A stretch of 64,000 nucleotides of DNA from Sapria himalayana (GCA_029783825.1 JAREIK010002645.1:682001-746000), one strand, 5' to 3'; shown: positions 1 to 12,486, counted from the stretch's first letter. Numbers and translations: made by a program. Notes: generated by a model from the letters alone, not told the origin.

Positions 1-1225
1 TTTACATAATGAGATGATACAAATGAATAGAATATCTAGAAGATTATGATTTCACTTTACATTATTCTCTAGGTAAGGCAAATTTGGTGCTGATGTGCTT
101 AGTCATAAGTCACTAGGTGTACTGGCTAGTATAGCTTCCCAAGAATAGTTGATGCTCAAGACTGTGGGATAAGTTACCTTACAACGTAGTAATCAGGCTC
201 ATGGTGTTATAGAAAGTTTAGTAGCTTTGTATTCCTTATTGAGTAAAGTGATTGAGTCCTAGGGAAAAGATGTTGAAACATCATCTATCAAGAACATAGT
301 ACATGTTAGTACATGCAGTGAAGGCTAGGCTATTTAAATGGATGGTAGTCTTCATTTTAGGGGACGGATAGTGGTTCCCCAAATAGTAGAGTGGATAGAT
401 AAAATTCTTAGAGAATCTCACTATTCTCATTTTGTAGTACATCAAGGTGAAATGAAGATGTATCATAATCATTATCGCTCATATTATTAGAGTGGAATAA
501 AGGCACATTGAGGATTTTGTATGATGATGCCTCACATGTCAATAGATAAAGGCTGAGTATCAAAGATCAGAAGGATTACTCTAGTCATCGGAGGTAGTAG
601 AGTGGAAGTGAAAGAATATCATGATAGATTTTATGAATTACTTACCACATATATCATGCAAGCATAAAGATGTGTGGGTGATAGTGGATTGGCTTACAAA
701 GTCAACATATTTTTTAACTGTGCGGATGATCTTCATACTAGAGGAACTCTACATGTTATACATGTGAGAAATTATCCGATTACATAGAGTACCAATATAG
801 ATTGTATCAGACCAAGATCCCGGGTTTATGGCTCACTTTTGGAAGAGTTTCCAATGATCCATGGGGATAGTTAATGGTTAGCACTACTTTTCATCCATAG
901 ACAGATGATCACTCGGAGAGGACCATATAGATTTTAGAAGACCCTATGAGCATGCATCATGGATTTTAAGGGTAGTTGAGAAGAACAATTGCTCTTAGTT
1001 GAGTTTACTTATATTAATAATTATTAAGCAAGTATATAGATGGCACTGTATGAGGTATTATATTGAAGGCCATGTCGATATTCAATTTGTTGGACTAAGG
1101 TGGGAGAAAAATCTAAATGGCTTTATAAGAATTTCAAAGTAAAATATGTTTGGTTGCAATCACTATTAAGATGATTGATCAATGTGAATGTTTGTACTAT
1201 GCATTTATCTTGGGGTTGCTAAGGG
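1..1225 (+). mobile_element. Ty3/gypsy pol remnant (RNase H end to integrase)
   Basis: A decayed chromovirus-like pol runs in from the left edge on +. Around 45-170 the translation resembles the end of gypsy RNase H (EDYDFTLHY, LGKANLV, then a shifted DVLSHKSLGVLASIAS). Around 360-480 comes an integrase zinc-finger-like stretch with HFVVHQG. At about 671-705 is the integrase core motif WVIVDWLTKS, and at about 804-830 VSDQDPGF. The usual QTDGQSERT block near 900-930 is recognisable but broken. Stops and frameshifts occur throughout, so it is a pseudogene. A G-rich tract near 1228-1240 could be a worn polypurine tract. The 5' part (gag, PR, RT) lies outside the window. Assignment to Ty3/gypsy is by motif order; the exact lineage is inference. 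Confidence 0.8.
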
Positions 1226-1239
1226 GTATTTGGGGGAGT

Positions 1240-2360
1240 GTAAAAAAATTAAAAAACTAGTATAAAATGAGTAGACTTCATCAATTGATCAACTATCATT
1301 CATATAGCATTGCCTCATTTTTGTGCCCATGGAAGACCTATCAAAAAATCCATAGTGATCTTCTCTCGTTTTAATACTAGAATAAGAAGTAACTATATCT
1401 TCTCCATGATCCTCTGATGCTCTTCTTTCACTTGCTGTTAGGTTAGGTATCTAGAGGTGAAACATATATTCTCTTTCTTCATCCCATTCCACCATTAATG
1501 TTCTTTAAAAGTCATGTACATCTTGGCACCACTTAGGTTCATAGCATAAATAAATGAATGTGTTTCTTCCATAATGTCTCTCTTCAACTCACCATACTCT
1601 AACACACACATTCTCTACCCCTTCACTATCATGTCATTACTCTAATTTGAAACTTTGCTTGTTTTCTATTTTCTATATCTTGCTTTAGCTTAATCATCGA
1701 TAAATCATGTAATTTCCCTACTAGAATCTAATCCATTAGGAGAGATTTAACATAAAATATGGCTAACAATGCTCTTGAATTCTTAGCCTCCAATATCATC
1801 CCTAAAGCTCCCAGATCCAGTAATAGTGGAAGATAACTTGGTCTCACACGAGACAAATAACTCTTTAGAAGCATACTCAAGACTCTCAAGGTATCTAATA
1901 TAACATTAGCTTTTCATAGAAGGTCTCGAATAGTACAGTCATAATCCATAATCAACTCAAGTATATTGAAGACTCTTATGATCTGTAAAGATCCTATAAG
2001 GAGCACCATATAAATAATGTCTCCGCATCTTCATGGCAAACATGACTGATGCAAGCTCTAAGTTGTGTGTAGGGTATTCTCCTCATGCTTTTTCAGCTTA
2101 CTAGAGGCATATGGATTCATTGCATCATTCTACATCAAAACAAAACCAAATCTTTACTAGGAAATATCACACTTAACCAAAAACCCATATCTCCCATTAG
2201 AAAAAGCTAAATCTAGAGCTAAAGTCAATCTACCATTTAACTCCTAGAAACTTTGCTAATAAGTATCCACCCAATTATACTTGACATTTTTCATTGTCAT
2301 CTTGGTTAGTGGAGCAGTTTTATGGGGATACCCAACTAAACCAAAGAAGTTCCTCACTTA
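1240..2360 (-). mobile_element. Ty3/gypsy pol remnant (RT end, RNase H, integrase start)
   Basis: A second gypsy fragment on the opposite strand. Reading from 2360 downwards there is VRNFFGLVGY (end of RT), then APLTKMTMKNVKYNWVD (RT/RNase H junction, about 2265-2310), with the usual block between them deleted. RNase H follows with [18 protein letters not shown] and [10 protein letters not shown] (about 1955-2070). Near 1250-1370 integrase motifs appear (ITMDFLIGLPWAQ, WVIVDQLMKSTHF). Stops are frequent, so it is dead. The Harbinger element at 2364 interrupts its upstream end. Its integrase end abuts the + strand fragment, so two different insertions or a rearrangement meet near 1230-1240. 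Confidence 0.8.
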
Positions 2361-4124
2361 TAAGAGTAACTCCAACCAGAGGTGTTATATGGGGTGTCAT
2401 CCTTGTAACTGTCAAAATAGCACCCAAAACATTATTTTTTTTGATCCAACGAGGATGACATCGGGGGAGGCAAAATGACATTCGTGAATTTGGGGTACTT
2501 GAATGGAAACCTCGGAGAGAGAAAATATAAGATGCAAATTAGCGGTTAGGTTATTGTACATCTTAACGTATCTATCCAACGGATATATTTAAATTCATTT
2601 TATAAAATAGAATGGAATGCTACTGCACAGCTTCCATTATTTGAATGTCATCCCCTTTGTTTTATTCGAATGATTCTGCACAGCCTCCTTCCTTCAATCT
2701 AGAAAATTCCAAAAAATATTATTCATTGCCTTCAATTCTTCTTTCAATCCTTGCATTCAATCCTTGTATTCAATCCTTGCTTCCAATTAATTTTTTTAAA
2801 TTATTCATAATTTAAATTTTTGATAGATTCAATTGAATGTTTTATAAATTACTCATTCTATAAATTGATTAGAATTTTTTTTAGATGAATTTGTAATATC
2901 ATGGTTCATTAACTGATTTTTTAATGAACGCGACTGATTTATATGATGATATTATTCAAAGCAATCTAGTAGTTTTGGCACCAATACAAAATGAAGTCAT
3001 TCTAAATGTGAGAAAGTGACAAAGGACAAAGAACTTCTCTGTAGAAGAAGATAAATTAATTAGGTCTGCATAACGTAATATGAGCAAAGGTTCAATTACT
3101 AGAAATCAACAACAAAATGGTGCATTCTAGCAAAGAATATTACAATTCTTAGCATTTCATGAAGGCAATAATGAAGAGCATTCTCAACCTTCTATCAAAA
3201 GTCATTGGACTAATATAAATGCAAAATACAGTAAATTTATCAGTTTTCTTAGTCAGATAGAAAGACCACGACAAAGTGGACACACCGAGTAAAATAATAT
3301 AAGATTTATACTTTTACTTTAGACACTAGTAAGATTTAATATCTGAACTATTTATTGAATAATTTTAAATATTTTTCAGGTTGATGAAGCGAAAAAAATA
3401 TTTACTAAGATAATTGGAAAACTATTTCAATACGAGCATTATTGGAATATATTGAAAATGAAGCAGAAATAGACTGATAATTTGACCAGTAATAAGAGAG
3501 CAAAAACTCATTCAATTGGTAGCCCTTTTGAATTAACTCATGTTGAATCCAGCTATTCAACTCCATATTTAGGGGCCACTCCCAACCTCAATAGGCCATT
3601 GGGCAATGAAGCTTCAAAGAAAAAACTTAAAAACAAAGATAAACAAATTAATGTTGAAAGATCACTAGATTATCACCACTAGAATGAAAGAATGTAAATA
3701 GAATGACGAAAAATTAAGTAACATGAGAAGATTTATGCTCAACAGGAGATAGCATTTGAGCAACATCGTAAACAGTTAGAAATTGAAAAAAAAACACATG
3801 CAAAAAATTCAAATACAAAATGAGATGAAAATTATAGAAACTGATACGACTAGCATGGACCAAATTTCTGCAATATATTGGAATAACTTGATGATGGAAG
3901 TTATGAAAAAGCAAGCTTTTATTTTTTAGTCATTATTTATTATATTGAAATTAGAATTTAAAAGATACTTTAAAATAAAAATACATTAAATTATAAACTG
4001 GTATCTCATTACGACACCTAGCATTGAAGCAAAAAAAATAATTTGAGGTATCAAAACAATATTCAATGTGCCAAAATGGTATTTGGCACCTCATATTTGG
4101 CAACTCCCATTGGAGTTGCTCTAA
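2361..4124 (+). mobile_element. PIF/Harbinger element retaining only ORF1
   Basis: The element spans 2364-4121 (1758 bp) between direct TAA target-site copies at 2361-2363 and 4122-4124, the length and type of duplication made by PIF/Harbinger transposases. The left end GAGTAACTCCAACCAGAG and the right end read inward, GAGCAACTCCAATGGGAG, form a short imperfect terminal inverted repeat. The interior holds a decayed ORF1 (Myb/SANT plus NAM-associated C-terminal type), described separately. I see no DDE transposase (ORF2) on either strand, and the length leaves no room for one. It is therefore a non-autonomous derivative that would have depended on a related element. It is inserted in the gypsy RT remnant to its left. 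Confidence 0.78.
2985..3920 (+). pseudogene. Harbinger ORF1 (Myb-like / NAM-associated) pseudogene
   Basis: On + the translation gives RTKNFSVEEDKLIRSA (about 3025-3075), the start of the Myb/SANT-like domain of plant PIF/Harbinger ORF1 proteins. Further on come IKSHWTNINAKYSKFISFL and SQIERPRQSG (about 3195-3280), the second half of that domain. An AT-rich gap at 3290-3380 ends in TTTTTCAG and may be an intron. VDEAKKIFTKIIGKLFQYEHYW follows at 3380-3445 (only part quoted from a longer run). From 3482 an open stretch of 66 codons with RPLGNEASKKKLKNK matches the NAM-associated C-terminal region, followed by a charged, coiled-coil-like tail. In-frame stops (for example near 3074 and 3130) make it non-coding today. 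In this family ORF1 binds transposon ends and cooperates with the DDE transposase. Confidence 0.72.
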
Positions 4125-4786
4125 CACATTATTTACGAATCACAGATTAATCAAAAATTATTTTTAATGAAAATGAAAATAATTTTATAAATTTTGTTCA
4201 CTGTCAATTGATTAACCTTAATCAACTGAGTTAAATTTTTTAAAATTAAAATTTATTATTAGTGAGTTTTTTGTTTTTCAATTAAACATTAATTGAATGT
4301 ACTTATTATAATTAAATTTGTAATATAACATATTGTTTATAAATCTATTTTTACTTAAATAGTGACCAATAATTTATTTTGAATACAAGCCAATATAATT
4401 TGATGATGCATGATTATTATTGGGAGATTCTAATCTTAATTATATGAGCCAATGTTTAAATAGTCAAAATCTTTTATTAGTAAAGTTTTTGGGGGGAATT
4501 ATGTTTTGGGTGCTTGTGCTTGTGATTCCCCATAAATTTTTAAAAATTAAATTAAATTTTTAATATTTGAAAAAAATCACAAAACTATAAATAAATAAAA
4601 AATAATGACACTCGAATTCGTAAGTCCTAAAGTACCTTCACCCATTTCTCCTGCCCCTCGCACTCGCCCTCATCCTCCCCCCTCTCCCCTCACCCCTCTC
4701 CATGAGCTCCATAATGGAGCTTGACAAAAATCCACGTGCTCCACGAAAATACATGATCCATAGCTATATAACATTAATAAAATGAA
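4125..4786. other. AT-rich spacer with pyrimidine tract
   Basis: I see no gene here. The sequence is AT-rich except for a C/T-rich stretch at about 4625-4705 (runs of CTCGC, CCTCCCCC, CTCCCCTC). It ends near the start of the 300-bp repeat cluster. The upstream part of the gypsy RT interrupted by the Harbinger element is not recognisable on this side. Confidence 0.5.
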
Positions 4787-5665
4787 TCGAAGTACAAAAA
4801 TACAAAATTTTCTTATTAGTAAGTTATTTCACATATATTTTGAATCATTGTAAGTATTCTAACTACTTTTTTAATAACTATTCTTCCTACATTTAATATT
4901 TGATTAATTCATTATTTTTTTCAAAATGAAATTTCAATCAATAACCTAACCTATTCTTAAATTAACATAGCATATTATTCATAAATTCTTTTATCTAAAA
5001 TATTTACTACAAAACTTATTCTGTCCTACACAAAAATATATTGATAAAATTTTTTTATTATTCGATGATTAGATTTTAAATAAATATAAGTATTCTACAT
5101 GTAATAAACCAAAAATTCTAATTATAAGTTTTTTTTTACCTTGATTTTGAATGATTATAAGTATTTTAATTACATTTTACATAATAATTATTCCCACATC
5201 TAATATTTGGATAATTCATGTTCTTCTCCATCATATAATATCCAACAAAAATTAGTCAATACTTAAAACTAACATAGCACAATATTCTTAAATTTATTTA
5301 AATAATAATAACTAGTACGAAAATTATTTTGAGTTATAAATAATTTGACAAAAATTACTCATAATCTAATAGTTATAACCTTTAATTAAGGTGTCAAAAT
5401 TAAAAAGGAAAAAATCTTTATTATTAAGTTACTTCACAAAGATTTTGAATCATTGAAAGTATATTAATTAAATTTTTACAAATATTTATCCATATCTAAC
5501 ATTCAATTAATATATTTTTGGTCACCCATGAAATATGCATCAACAAATTAGTCTATACTTGAACTAATATATCATAATATATGAAACAAAATAATGAGTA
5601 AAAACATGGTTGAGAGGCTAAAATAATTTGATAAAATTTGCTTATTATCCAAAGCCTATAACCTT
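4787..5665 (-). repeat. About 300-bp AT-rich tandem repeats, cluster A
   Basis: Three diverged copies of one AT-rich unit lie head to tail. An anchor reading TTTTGAATCATTGTAAGTAT recurs at about 4840, 5140 and 5441, a spacing of 300 and 301 bp. Each is followed by an ATTTGATTAAT-type stretch, an ACATAGCATATTATTCATAAATT-type stretch (shortened here) and a TGATAAAAATTACTCATTAT-type stretch. The same unit makes up the array at 14100-17160, where copies occur in both orientations; this cluster has the orientation of the second half of that array. No coding potential. Function unknown. Confidence 0.65.
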
Positions 5666-5689
5666 AATGAAATATGTCTCGACCCCCAT

Positions 5690-8600
5690 GCACTCTCACT
5701 CGAGAGTTGTGACATGCTTGATTTGATTAGTTTAATTTAATTGGATTTAAAATACTTTAAAATTCGATGTAAGGGGTTTTTTATTTTTTTATTGGAGGAC
5801 CTTTGTAAATATAATAAATTACCAAATACCAATAACCTAAAAAATTTAGTGGAGGCAAGTAAACAAAAATATATCAAGATCTCAAAGTTGTGGCTTTTTT
5901 ATTGTTCAAATTCTTCATAATTTCTAACTCAGTCTTGTCTTTCTCACTTATTTTTTTAGCTTTTTTGAAATTTTCTATGTTAGATTTCTCAATAGTCATG
6001 GCTTCAAAGAAACCTTGTAGCAGTCATTTTTCTCATTTTTCTCATTTTTGCAACTCAAAAGTAGCTCTTCCACATCATCTTTCTTATCTTCATCACTTTC
6101 ACAATCCTAAAGTTATTCTTCCAAATTAGTTCCCTCATCTTCATCTAGCCAGTAGTCCCCTCTACAAAATCTTTCCAACAAAAGTTAATTTTTTGTTACA
6201 TTGTAATACTAAGGGTGAACTTCTTGTTCTTGACATCAATAAGGGTTTTTCAATGGCCATCCCAAAATCAATGGTGTGTAATTTTTATCCTCCATATTAG
6301 ATATAACAAAATTTACTAGAAAAAAATAAAGATATTGATCTTAACCAAAATATCTTTGATAATAATATATGCATACTTGATTATCTGATTGGTCATTTGA
6401 AGTGAGAGAGATTAGAGTAGTTTTTTTGAGACCCGACATGTGCAATTGACAAGGGAATCACGTTAATATTTGATCTTAAGTTGCATAATATTTTCTAAAA
6501 TATTTGATTCCTTATTGTACATCATATAGTAAAACTTAAGGATCCTTTAACTTCCTTGAAAGTATTCGTTGAATAATTATACTATGATTCTCATTAATAT
6601 TCATAGTCTTAGATGTCTTTAACTTCATCTTACTACTTATAATATACTTCATAAATTTCACATAGTTTAATAATTGAGTTAGACTTTCAGAAAATAATTT
6701 ATTTACTTCTAGTTTCTAGAAAATAGTTAGTAATTTATCAAATTGCTCATTCAAAATCTGCTTCATAAAATATTATGGAAATTGAAGATTCATTAGAAAC
6801 TTACCTTAAGTTTCTTTCTAATTCACCTCTTACTCTCCATAGTCTTGAGCAACCTTCATTTGCTCCTCTAATTCTTTGCTTTCTTCATTCATGGTTGGGG
6901 GGTAACAACAACTAGGATTTCACTTCCACTAAAGTCATGGCTTGCTAAGGTGCCATGACATTGTAGTCTTTATTTATGAAAAAAAATTATAGTGGGAGCC
7001 AAACATAGGAGAAAGTGATGATATTGTCAATTGCTAATGTTTTATATTCATTTTGCTTTATTTGTTTCCCCTAGTTATTTTCCACTTCTAAGTAATATCA
7101 ATAGAAATGTCTTCAACTTATTTCAGTATTATTTGATAATTCATTCACTACTTTTTCTTTCAAAGATAATGATAATTATCTAATTTGATTCTCTATATTT
7201 TTCATTGTCAAACTTGTATTAGCCTATCTCACTTCAAGGCTCTCAATCTAAGTATCTTGGTGATTGTTTCTTTTTTTAGTTCTCATAATATATCATTCAT
7301 GTTCTTTTCCATCTTCAACGTTTCTTCTCTTCTTAAGGGTTAACAATTTGAGTTTGATCGTGCTTGATGATTATAGGTTAGCAAATTATTTTCAAAGTTC
7401 TTTAGAGTTTACTTAATATTTTACATCCCACTACTATAACCTTCATATGAAAAGTTTTTTAATTTCATACATTTTGATGGTAATGCATTGGAACATTATT
7501 ATTGAATTGAAATATATATCATTACCTTTGCAATCCATTGGCCTTCTAAATTTGAATAAGAGGATTTTGATTTGTCACTTAGTATTATTATAAAATGGTG
7601 ATATCTCCTGATCCTTTTCTTTTCTCATCTTGGGGTTCAAGCTTTCTTAGGAAAACCTCCATTTTTACTTTAATTATATAAATTTATCAAGCTCAAATAC
7701 TCCAACTTCTTTTTTCCCAAAGGAAATATAGGTTAGAGTTTGGTAGTTCTTTAGTAACTTCTCAAACAAATAGGGTGCATTCTTTTGTGATTTGTAAATA
7801 ATTGAACTGCCCACAATCGTATCAATCATATATATCATCATATAATTTAGTATAATAAAAAATTTGGGTTTGGAATCATATCTCAAACCCATTATGAGGG
7901 AATCTCCTCAACAACTCCTTTAAATAATCCCAACTTTTACATAAAGTAACATGCTCATCCTGCCATAAGTTATCTCACTTTGTAATTGAGAAGTAATTTG
8001 AGGTAGAGAAAATTTAGTAAAATAAACTCTCACATGTTCATATCAACTCTCTATGGAGATAAGATATAAATACTAGAATCAACTATGTGCTTTATCCCAT
8101 AATGAAAATGGGAATAGATATAACCTAATCAAGTCGGGGCTAACTTCATGTATCTTTTTCATGTTGCACAATTCTAAAAATATCATGATATGCCCATTTG
8201 TATCCTTTGATATCCTACTACTATATTGGTATTGTAGAAATATACTATCAAATTCAGTTTCAACTCAAAATAATTTGTCGGCACTAGTTGCATCTGAATA
8301 TCAAATAAATATTCAGCATTATTAGCTATCAATATTCTTCCAAACTACGAAGGTAGATAGACTATTAGATAACTTGCCCATTGCTATTTTGTAACTCTTT
8401 TTTGCTACCTATTCTCTCCATGGACTCTTTGTCAACTCCCTATTTTAAAATAGATTTCATCATTCTCTTTTATTTTTAGGTATAGAAGGTTTAACTCAAT
8501 CATAGAACTTCAAATCTTACATAAGATATGCTAAAAAATAAAGTAACAAGGAAATATAAAACAAAATAATTCTATAATCCAAATGAGATAACAAGACAAA

Positions 8601-8690
8601 CTAATAGATTCAGAAAAATCATAAAAATATATCAACTCATATTGACTAACAAAACTAAATAATTCCTGATAATGGTATCAAAAACTTGTT
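5690..8690 (-). mobile_element. Athila-like Ty3/gypsy remnant: protease and gag
   Basis: On the minus strand, 6420 down to 6190 translates to fragments of an Athila/Tat-type protease: SLQMTNQIIKYAYIIIKDIL, then LIDVKNKKFTL. From about 8250 to 8080 the minus strand gives FLELCNMKKIHEVSPDLIRL followed by FPFSLWDKAHS, the typical Athila gag block. A primer-binding-site-like sequence lies at 8661-8688 (see separate entry), just upstream of gag in the minus direction, as expected. The region between gag and protease (6420-7950) is AT-rich with many stops. It is a dead copy and a more diverged relative of the element at 44900-53380. Confidence 0.7.
8661..8688 (-). other. Degenerate Athila-type primer binding site region
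   Basis: Minus strand reads AAGTTTTTGATACCATTATC then AGGAATT. Athila elements carry TTTTTGGCGCCGTTGYCGGGGA at the LTR/leader junction, and this looks like a worn version of it. It lies about 410 bp upstream of the recognisable gag block, a suitable spacing. Similar sequences occur at 47494-47520, 50081-50107 and 51002-51030. Confidence 0.5.
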
Positions 8691-11260
8691 GCGACTTCAT
8701 TACATTATCTACTTTTTTGGTTAGATAGTATTCTAAACTTTCATTGGTAAGGATATCTCATCAATATAGATTCAAAAGTATATGAGTTATATAAGTAGTA
8801 AATAGAATTTTTATATAGATATCAATCTCTTAGAGATTATATTAATAGTTAAGTCAACTAACAACAAGACAATACAATTCTAATAGAGAAAATAATTAGG
8901 GATTTTGGTATGGCTATTAGATCTTAAGATTTATCCACTTAATTCATTTGATTTATGTTCAAATACTTCAATTAGAAATGGATACAAACTGAAGGTTGGA
9001 TAATTGTTAAATTGACTCTTTTTCCAAATAACATATAAGATAGTTATTATCATTGAGCCTATCCCAATAATGGTCCCCTCTTAGATATAATTTTGATACT
9101 TTATCACCATGATAATAAATCATCAATGATTGAGAGTCATTAACAAATTCATGACCATTTAGACAATTCGTCTACCACTCTTCAATATTTCATTTTTATG
9201 TACATTCTTATTCTCTAGCCTTATATATCATAAAGACTAAGGATTGATGTGGTTTTAAAATATTTATACTTTTTTCTTCTTAAGCTCCATCCTCACATAA
9301 TTAACATATGCTTCCCTCAAATCACACTAGTAGAACCATAAAAGTGAAATTAACTCAAAGGATCGTGAATGCATGGTGAGCCACAATCACTCATAGATGT
9401 CCTTAGGATATTTCTATCATTGTCCTCTATAGTATGGATGCGACTCTCATACTAAATATAAAATCCTCAAAAAATATTCTATAAAATATCTACATAAATT
9501 GAGGATCGGATCTTCTATGATAAGTATAATAGAGTAGCATATAAAATTATTTATGTTTTCAACTTTGTGATATCATACATGCAATGATTAATATATCTAA
9601 TTTTTAAGTTTTAAATTATAGGTTTAACTAATGTATCATGATTGGAAGAACTATCACTTTCTTCATATCATATTTGTTAGTGAGACTCATGGTTTACATG
9701 TCACTGCCTACCACAACAATATGTAGAAACCCACTAGTGGTTATAACCTTCATTCAAGCTTTAATTAATCATTATTTCCATTAGTTTATATTCCACTTTC
9801 CATAACATAAATCAAACATATCTTTTAATAACAAAAAGTTTATACATCACATAAACTATAATTATAGAAACTTAGACCTCAATTTAGCCTAGTATTGGGG
9901 AATGATTTATGTTAGGTAAAAAAGAATAAGTCTCGTGAATCTCAAGTTTCTAGTGAAAGCCCTCATGAGAATCTAGTATAAATACCCTACTCTCATACTA
10001 TTTTGAATTATTTTCTAAATCCACCCTAGATATGAAGGGTTTGAGAGTCATGCCCCCAACTCTGGGGATTAGCTTATGGATCCCCTAGGGAGTGTAAGAC
10101 TTCCCCTAAAGTTATGTTGTGCTTTGCTTTGGTCCAAGAGAATGGAGAAGAATGGGCCAATTCAGAACTTATCATATTTTCTTCTCTTTTTATTTTTATA
10201 TCTAGTAAATCTGGTACTTGTTCAAATAGAAAGTTGTAGCTTTGAAAAGATATTGCAACTTTGACACCCATCTCTTATGCTTAACGTCAAGGCTCCTAAA
10301 AGTAGTCACAAAGTTGGATGCCTCCTAAAAATGTTATGATACAAAGTCATGATTCTATGAAGATTTTGTGACTTAAAATTATTTGTCTCTATAATACAAA
10401 CTCATGACTTTATGAATGAGTCGCATTATTGATCTTTCTTTGGCATCAAATGATCATGATGCTTATAATGGACACAATTTTAGCTTTGGTATTTCTTGTG
10501 CCGAAAATGGATATGACACTAGGAATAGCCATGGACTTGCCCTATCTTTCTTATGGATCAAATGGTTGAGGTACTAGGAATTGGTCATAACTTTGTCTTG
10601 GGTCTTTCCTGTGAAACAAATAGATGTGACACTAAGAAGTGATTTTAACTTCGGTCTTAGTCTTTTTATGAATCAACATGCCACTATGATGGAATGGTCA
10701 TGACTTTGGTCTTGATCTTTCTTTTGAATCACATTGTTGAGGTACTGAAAAGTGGTGTAGCTTCTGAAATTAGCCCAAATATCTAAGTTGTGGCATTTTC
10801 TTCTCTTGAGGGAAAAAAACACGACCTTCGAAATGGTTGTGCTTGAGTAATATTTTCTATAATATTATATTGCTAAAAGTCATGACTTTGGATAATTGAC
10901 ATGGCTTTTGCATAAGTTGTTTTAGCGGTGTAATTTTTTATATCCCAAAAGTCATGGCTTTTGGAAAATATTATGGTTTTGACTTGGGAATACAAAGTCT
11001 TGATAAAGAGAAAGTCACGACACTAGGAAATAGCCATTACATTTAGCAATAGTTAGGTACTTGGTTAACACGATATAAAATAAATGTCTTAGCCATTAAA
11101 TTATCATCAGATAAATATGAATGTGACCTCAAAATAATATCGTAGCCAGAAAGAAAGTATTACATAGTTTAAAAATTATACTAATAAGGTGATAGAGCCA
11201 TGATGTACAAAAATTTTTACAATTAAATATATAGAGCTTTGACCAAGAATGGATACTAAA
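8690..11260 (-). mobile_element. Probable LTR/leader of the Athila-like remnant
   Basis: The stretch lies beyond the primer-site-like sequence in the minus direction, where the 5' LTR should be. It shares phrases with 47800-48060 (for example the sequences around 9040-9075 and 47870-47905, and 9160-9175 and 47995-48005). It contains the degenerate minisatellite at 10290-11050. LTR boundaries were not found, so the extent is an estimate. The 60-70 codon open frames here (for example 10074-10271) overlap on both strands and match nothing I recognise. Confidence 0.45.
10290..11050. repeat. Degenerate minisatellite (GCCATGAC/GGTCTT family)
   Basis: A run of imperfect repeats built on phrases such as AGGAATAGCCATGGACTT, GGTCTTGATCTTTCTT and CAAAGTCATGACTTT, at roughly 60-75 bp spacing with frequent insertions. 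The same phrases recur at 51290-51820 and 53030-53370, which links this block to the LTR-like part of the Athila-like remnants. No coding potential. Confidence 0.5.
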
Positions 11261-12250
11261 ACTACATCAATGAGCTCATACAACACCAAGTCACTAATTC
11301 TCTTTAAAAAACATACAATTTCATCACTATTTGTTAAAATCTACTAGAACTCCAAAATCATTAAATTGATTTAATTTTAGCTAATTTTCATGCTTACACA
11401 TCATCATTATCACTCCAAATATATTCAATATTCAATATTTTACATGCCAAATAGTACACTACATAATACTTCTCAACTGTGTTTCAATAATGTGCTCACA
11501 CACCATTGTAATAATTTATATTAAATTATATGCAAGTCCAAATATAAGTTCTTTCATTTTCTCTTTAACATTCTATGCTTGATGATAAGACATATATAAA
11601 CTATGTTGTTTAGTAAAATTATTACATATTTATCCTGGTGGATATTCAGGAGTTGATTTGATAACATGTATACATGCATATATAGTACAATATATGCCAA
11701 TATAATAAACACACATATATGTGCATATCTATTCATTTCTAGACATGAAGATATCAATATATATATGAGCATATATACTAGTTTAGATATATACAAGAAC
11801 ATACATGTATGCTATAGCATACAAGTATGCATGTGCAACACTATATATGTTATATGTGTGTGTGTGTGTGTATTGTATATTTGATAGTCATATATTTATC
11901 TATATGTAGATACATAAATACACACGCAAATATTTTTTATCCATACTATATATATACATATAACTAAGACACTCAGTTATAAACATAGGATTTACACATT
12001 ACTAGTGGTGAAAAAATTTTGCAAGTAAGAATTTTTGGAAAATTCATGGATTTCTCCCAATTTGTTGTCGCATCGTCCAATCAATTTTGATCTCATCGAA
12101 GAAAGAGGAGAAAAAGAATAAGTTCAAAACAAGTTTATGAAGAGATGATATAGCACAATAATCTACTATAGTGATGTTTTGTTTTTTTTATTAAACATAG
12201 CTCATGTCGCGCATGAATAAGAAATAAAATAATGTGTAGTTTTATTTGGA
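11261..12250. other. AT-rich intergenic spacer upstream of RPN6
   Basis: No gene is visible. It contains purine/pyrimidine alternating DNA (ATACAT/ATATGT phrases, 11640-11960) and a TG dinucleotide run at about 11855-11871. The overlapping open frames on both strands at 11554-11884 are a by-product of this repetitive composition. Confidence 0.55.
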
Positions 12251-12256
12251 TTAATG

Positions 12257-12262
12257 TGGGCT
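12257..12262 (+). promoter_or_regulatory. Site II (TGGGCY) promoter motif of RPN6
   Basis: TGGGCT, 249 bp before the RPN6 start codon. TGGGCY motifs combined with telo-boxes are known in promoters of plant growth-related and housekeeping genes. The assignment rests on the motif and its pairing with the telo-box at 12487, so it is suggestive only. Confidence 0.35.
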
Positions 12263-12295
12263 AAAACCATAATGATGAATCCCAAAGCTCCAATC

Positions 12296-12303
12296 TATAA
12301 ATA
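12296..12303 (+). promoter_or_regulatory. TATA box of RPN6
   Basis: TATAAATA, about 210 bp before the RPN6 ATG, in an AT-rich context that weakens the call. It matches the plant TATA consensus and would place transcription start near 12330, leaving a 5' UTR of about 170 nt. Confidence 0.45.
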
Positions 12304-12486
12304 TTTTATATTTTTTGGGTATTGATAAATAAAATAATTTGATTTGGTGATTAAATCAAAAATATTTTTGAATATGAGCTTCAAAATATAATTTTTTTTT
12401 TAATGTTATTGTGAAAATACTTCGTATTGCGCTTGGCGATGGTTTGCGCTTGCGCCCCATCTGTTGCCTTCTAGACTGTTGAATCT

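Noticed and set aside
5890..6129. 79-codon hydrophobic frame as a small membrane protein
   Set aside because: It is antisense to a decayed Athila-like protease region and very T-rich, which alone gives Phe/Leu/Ser runs.
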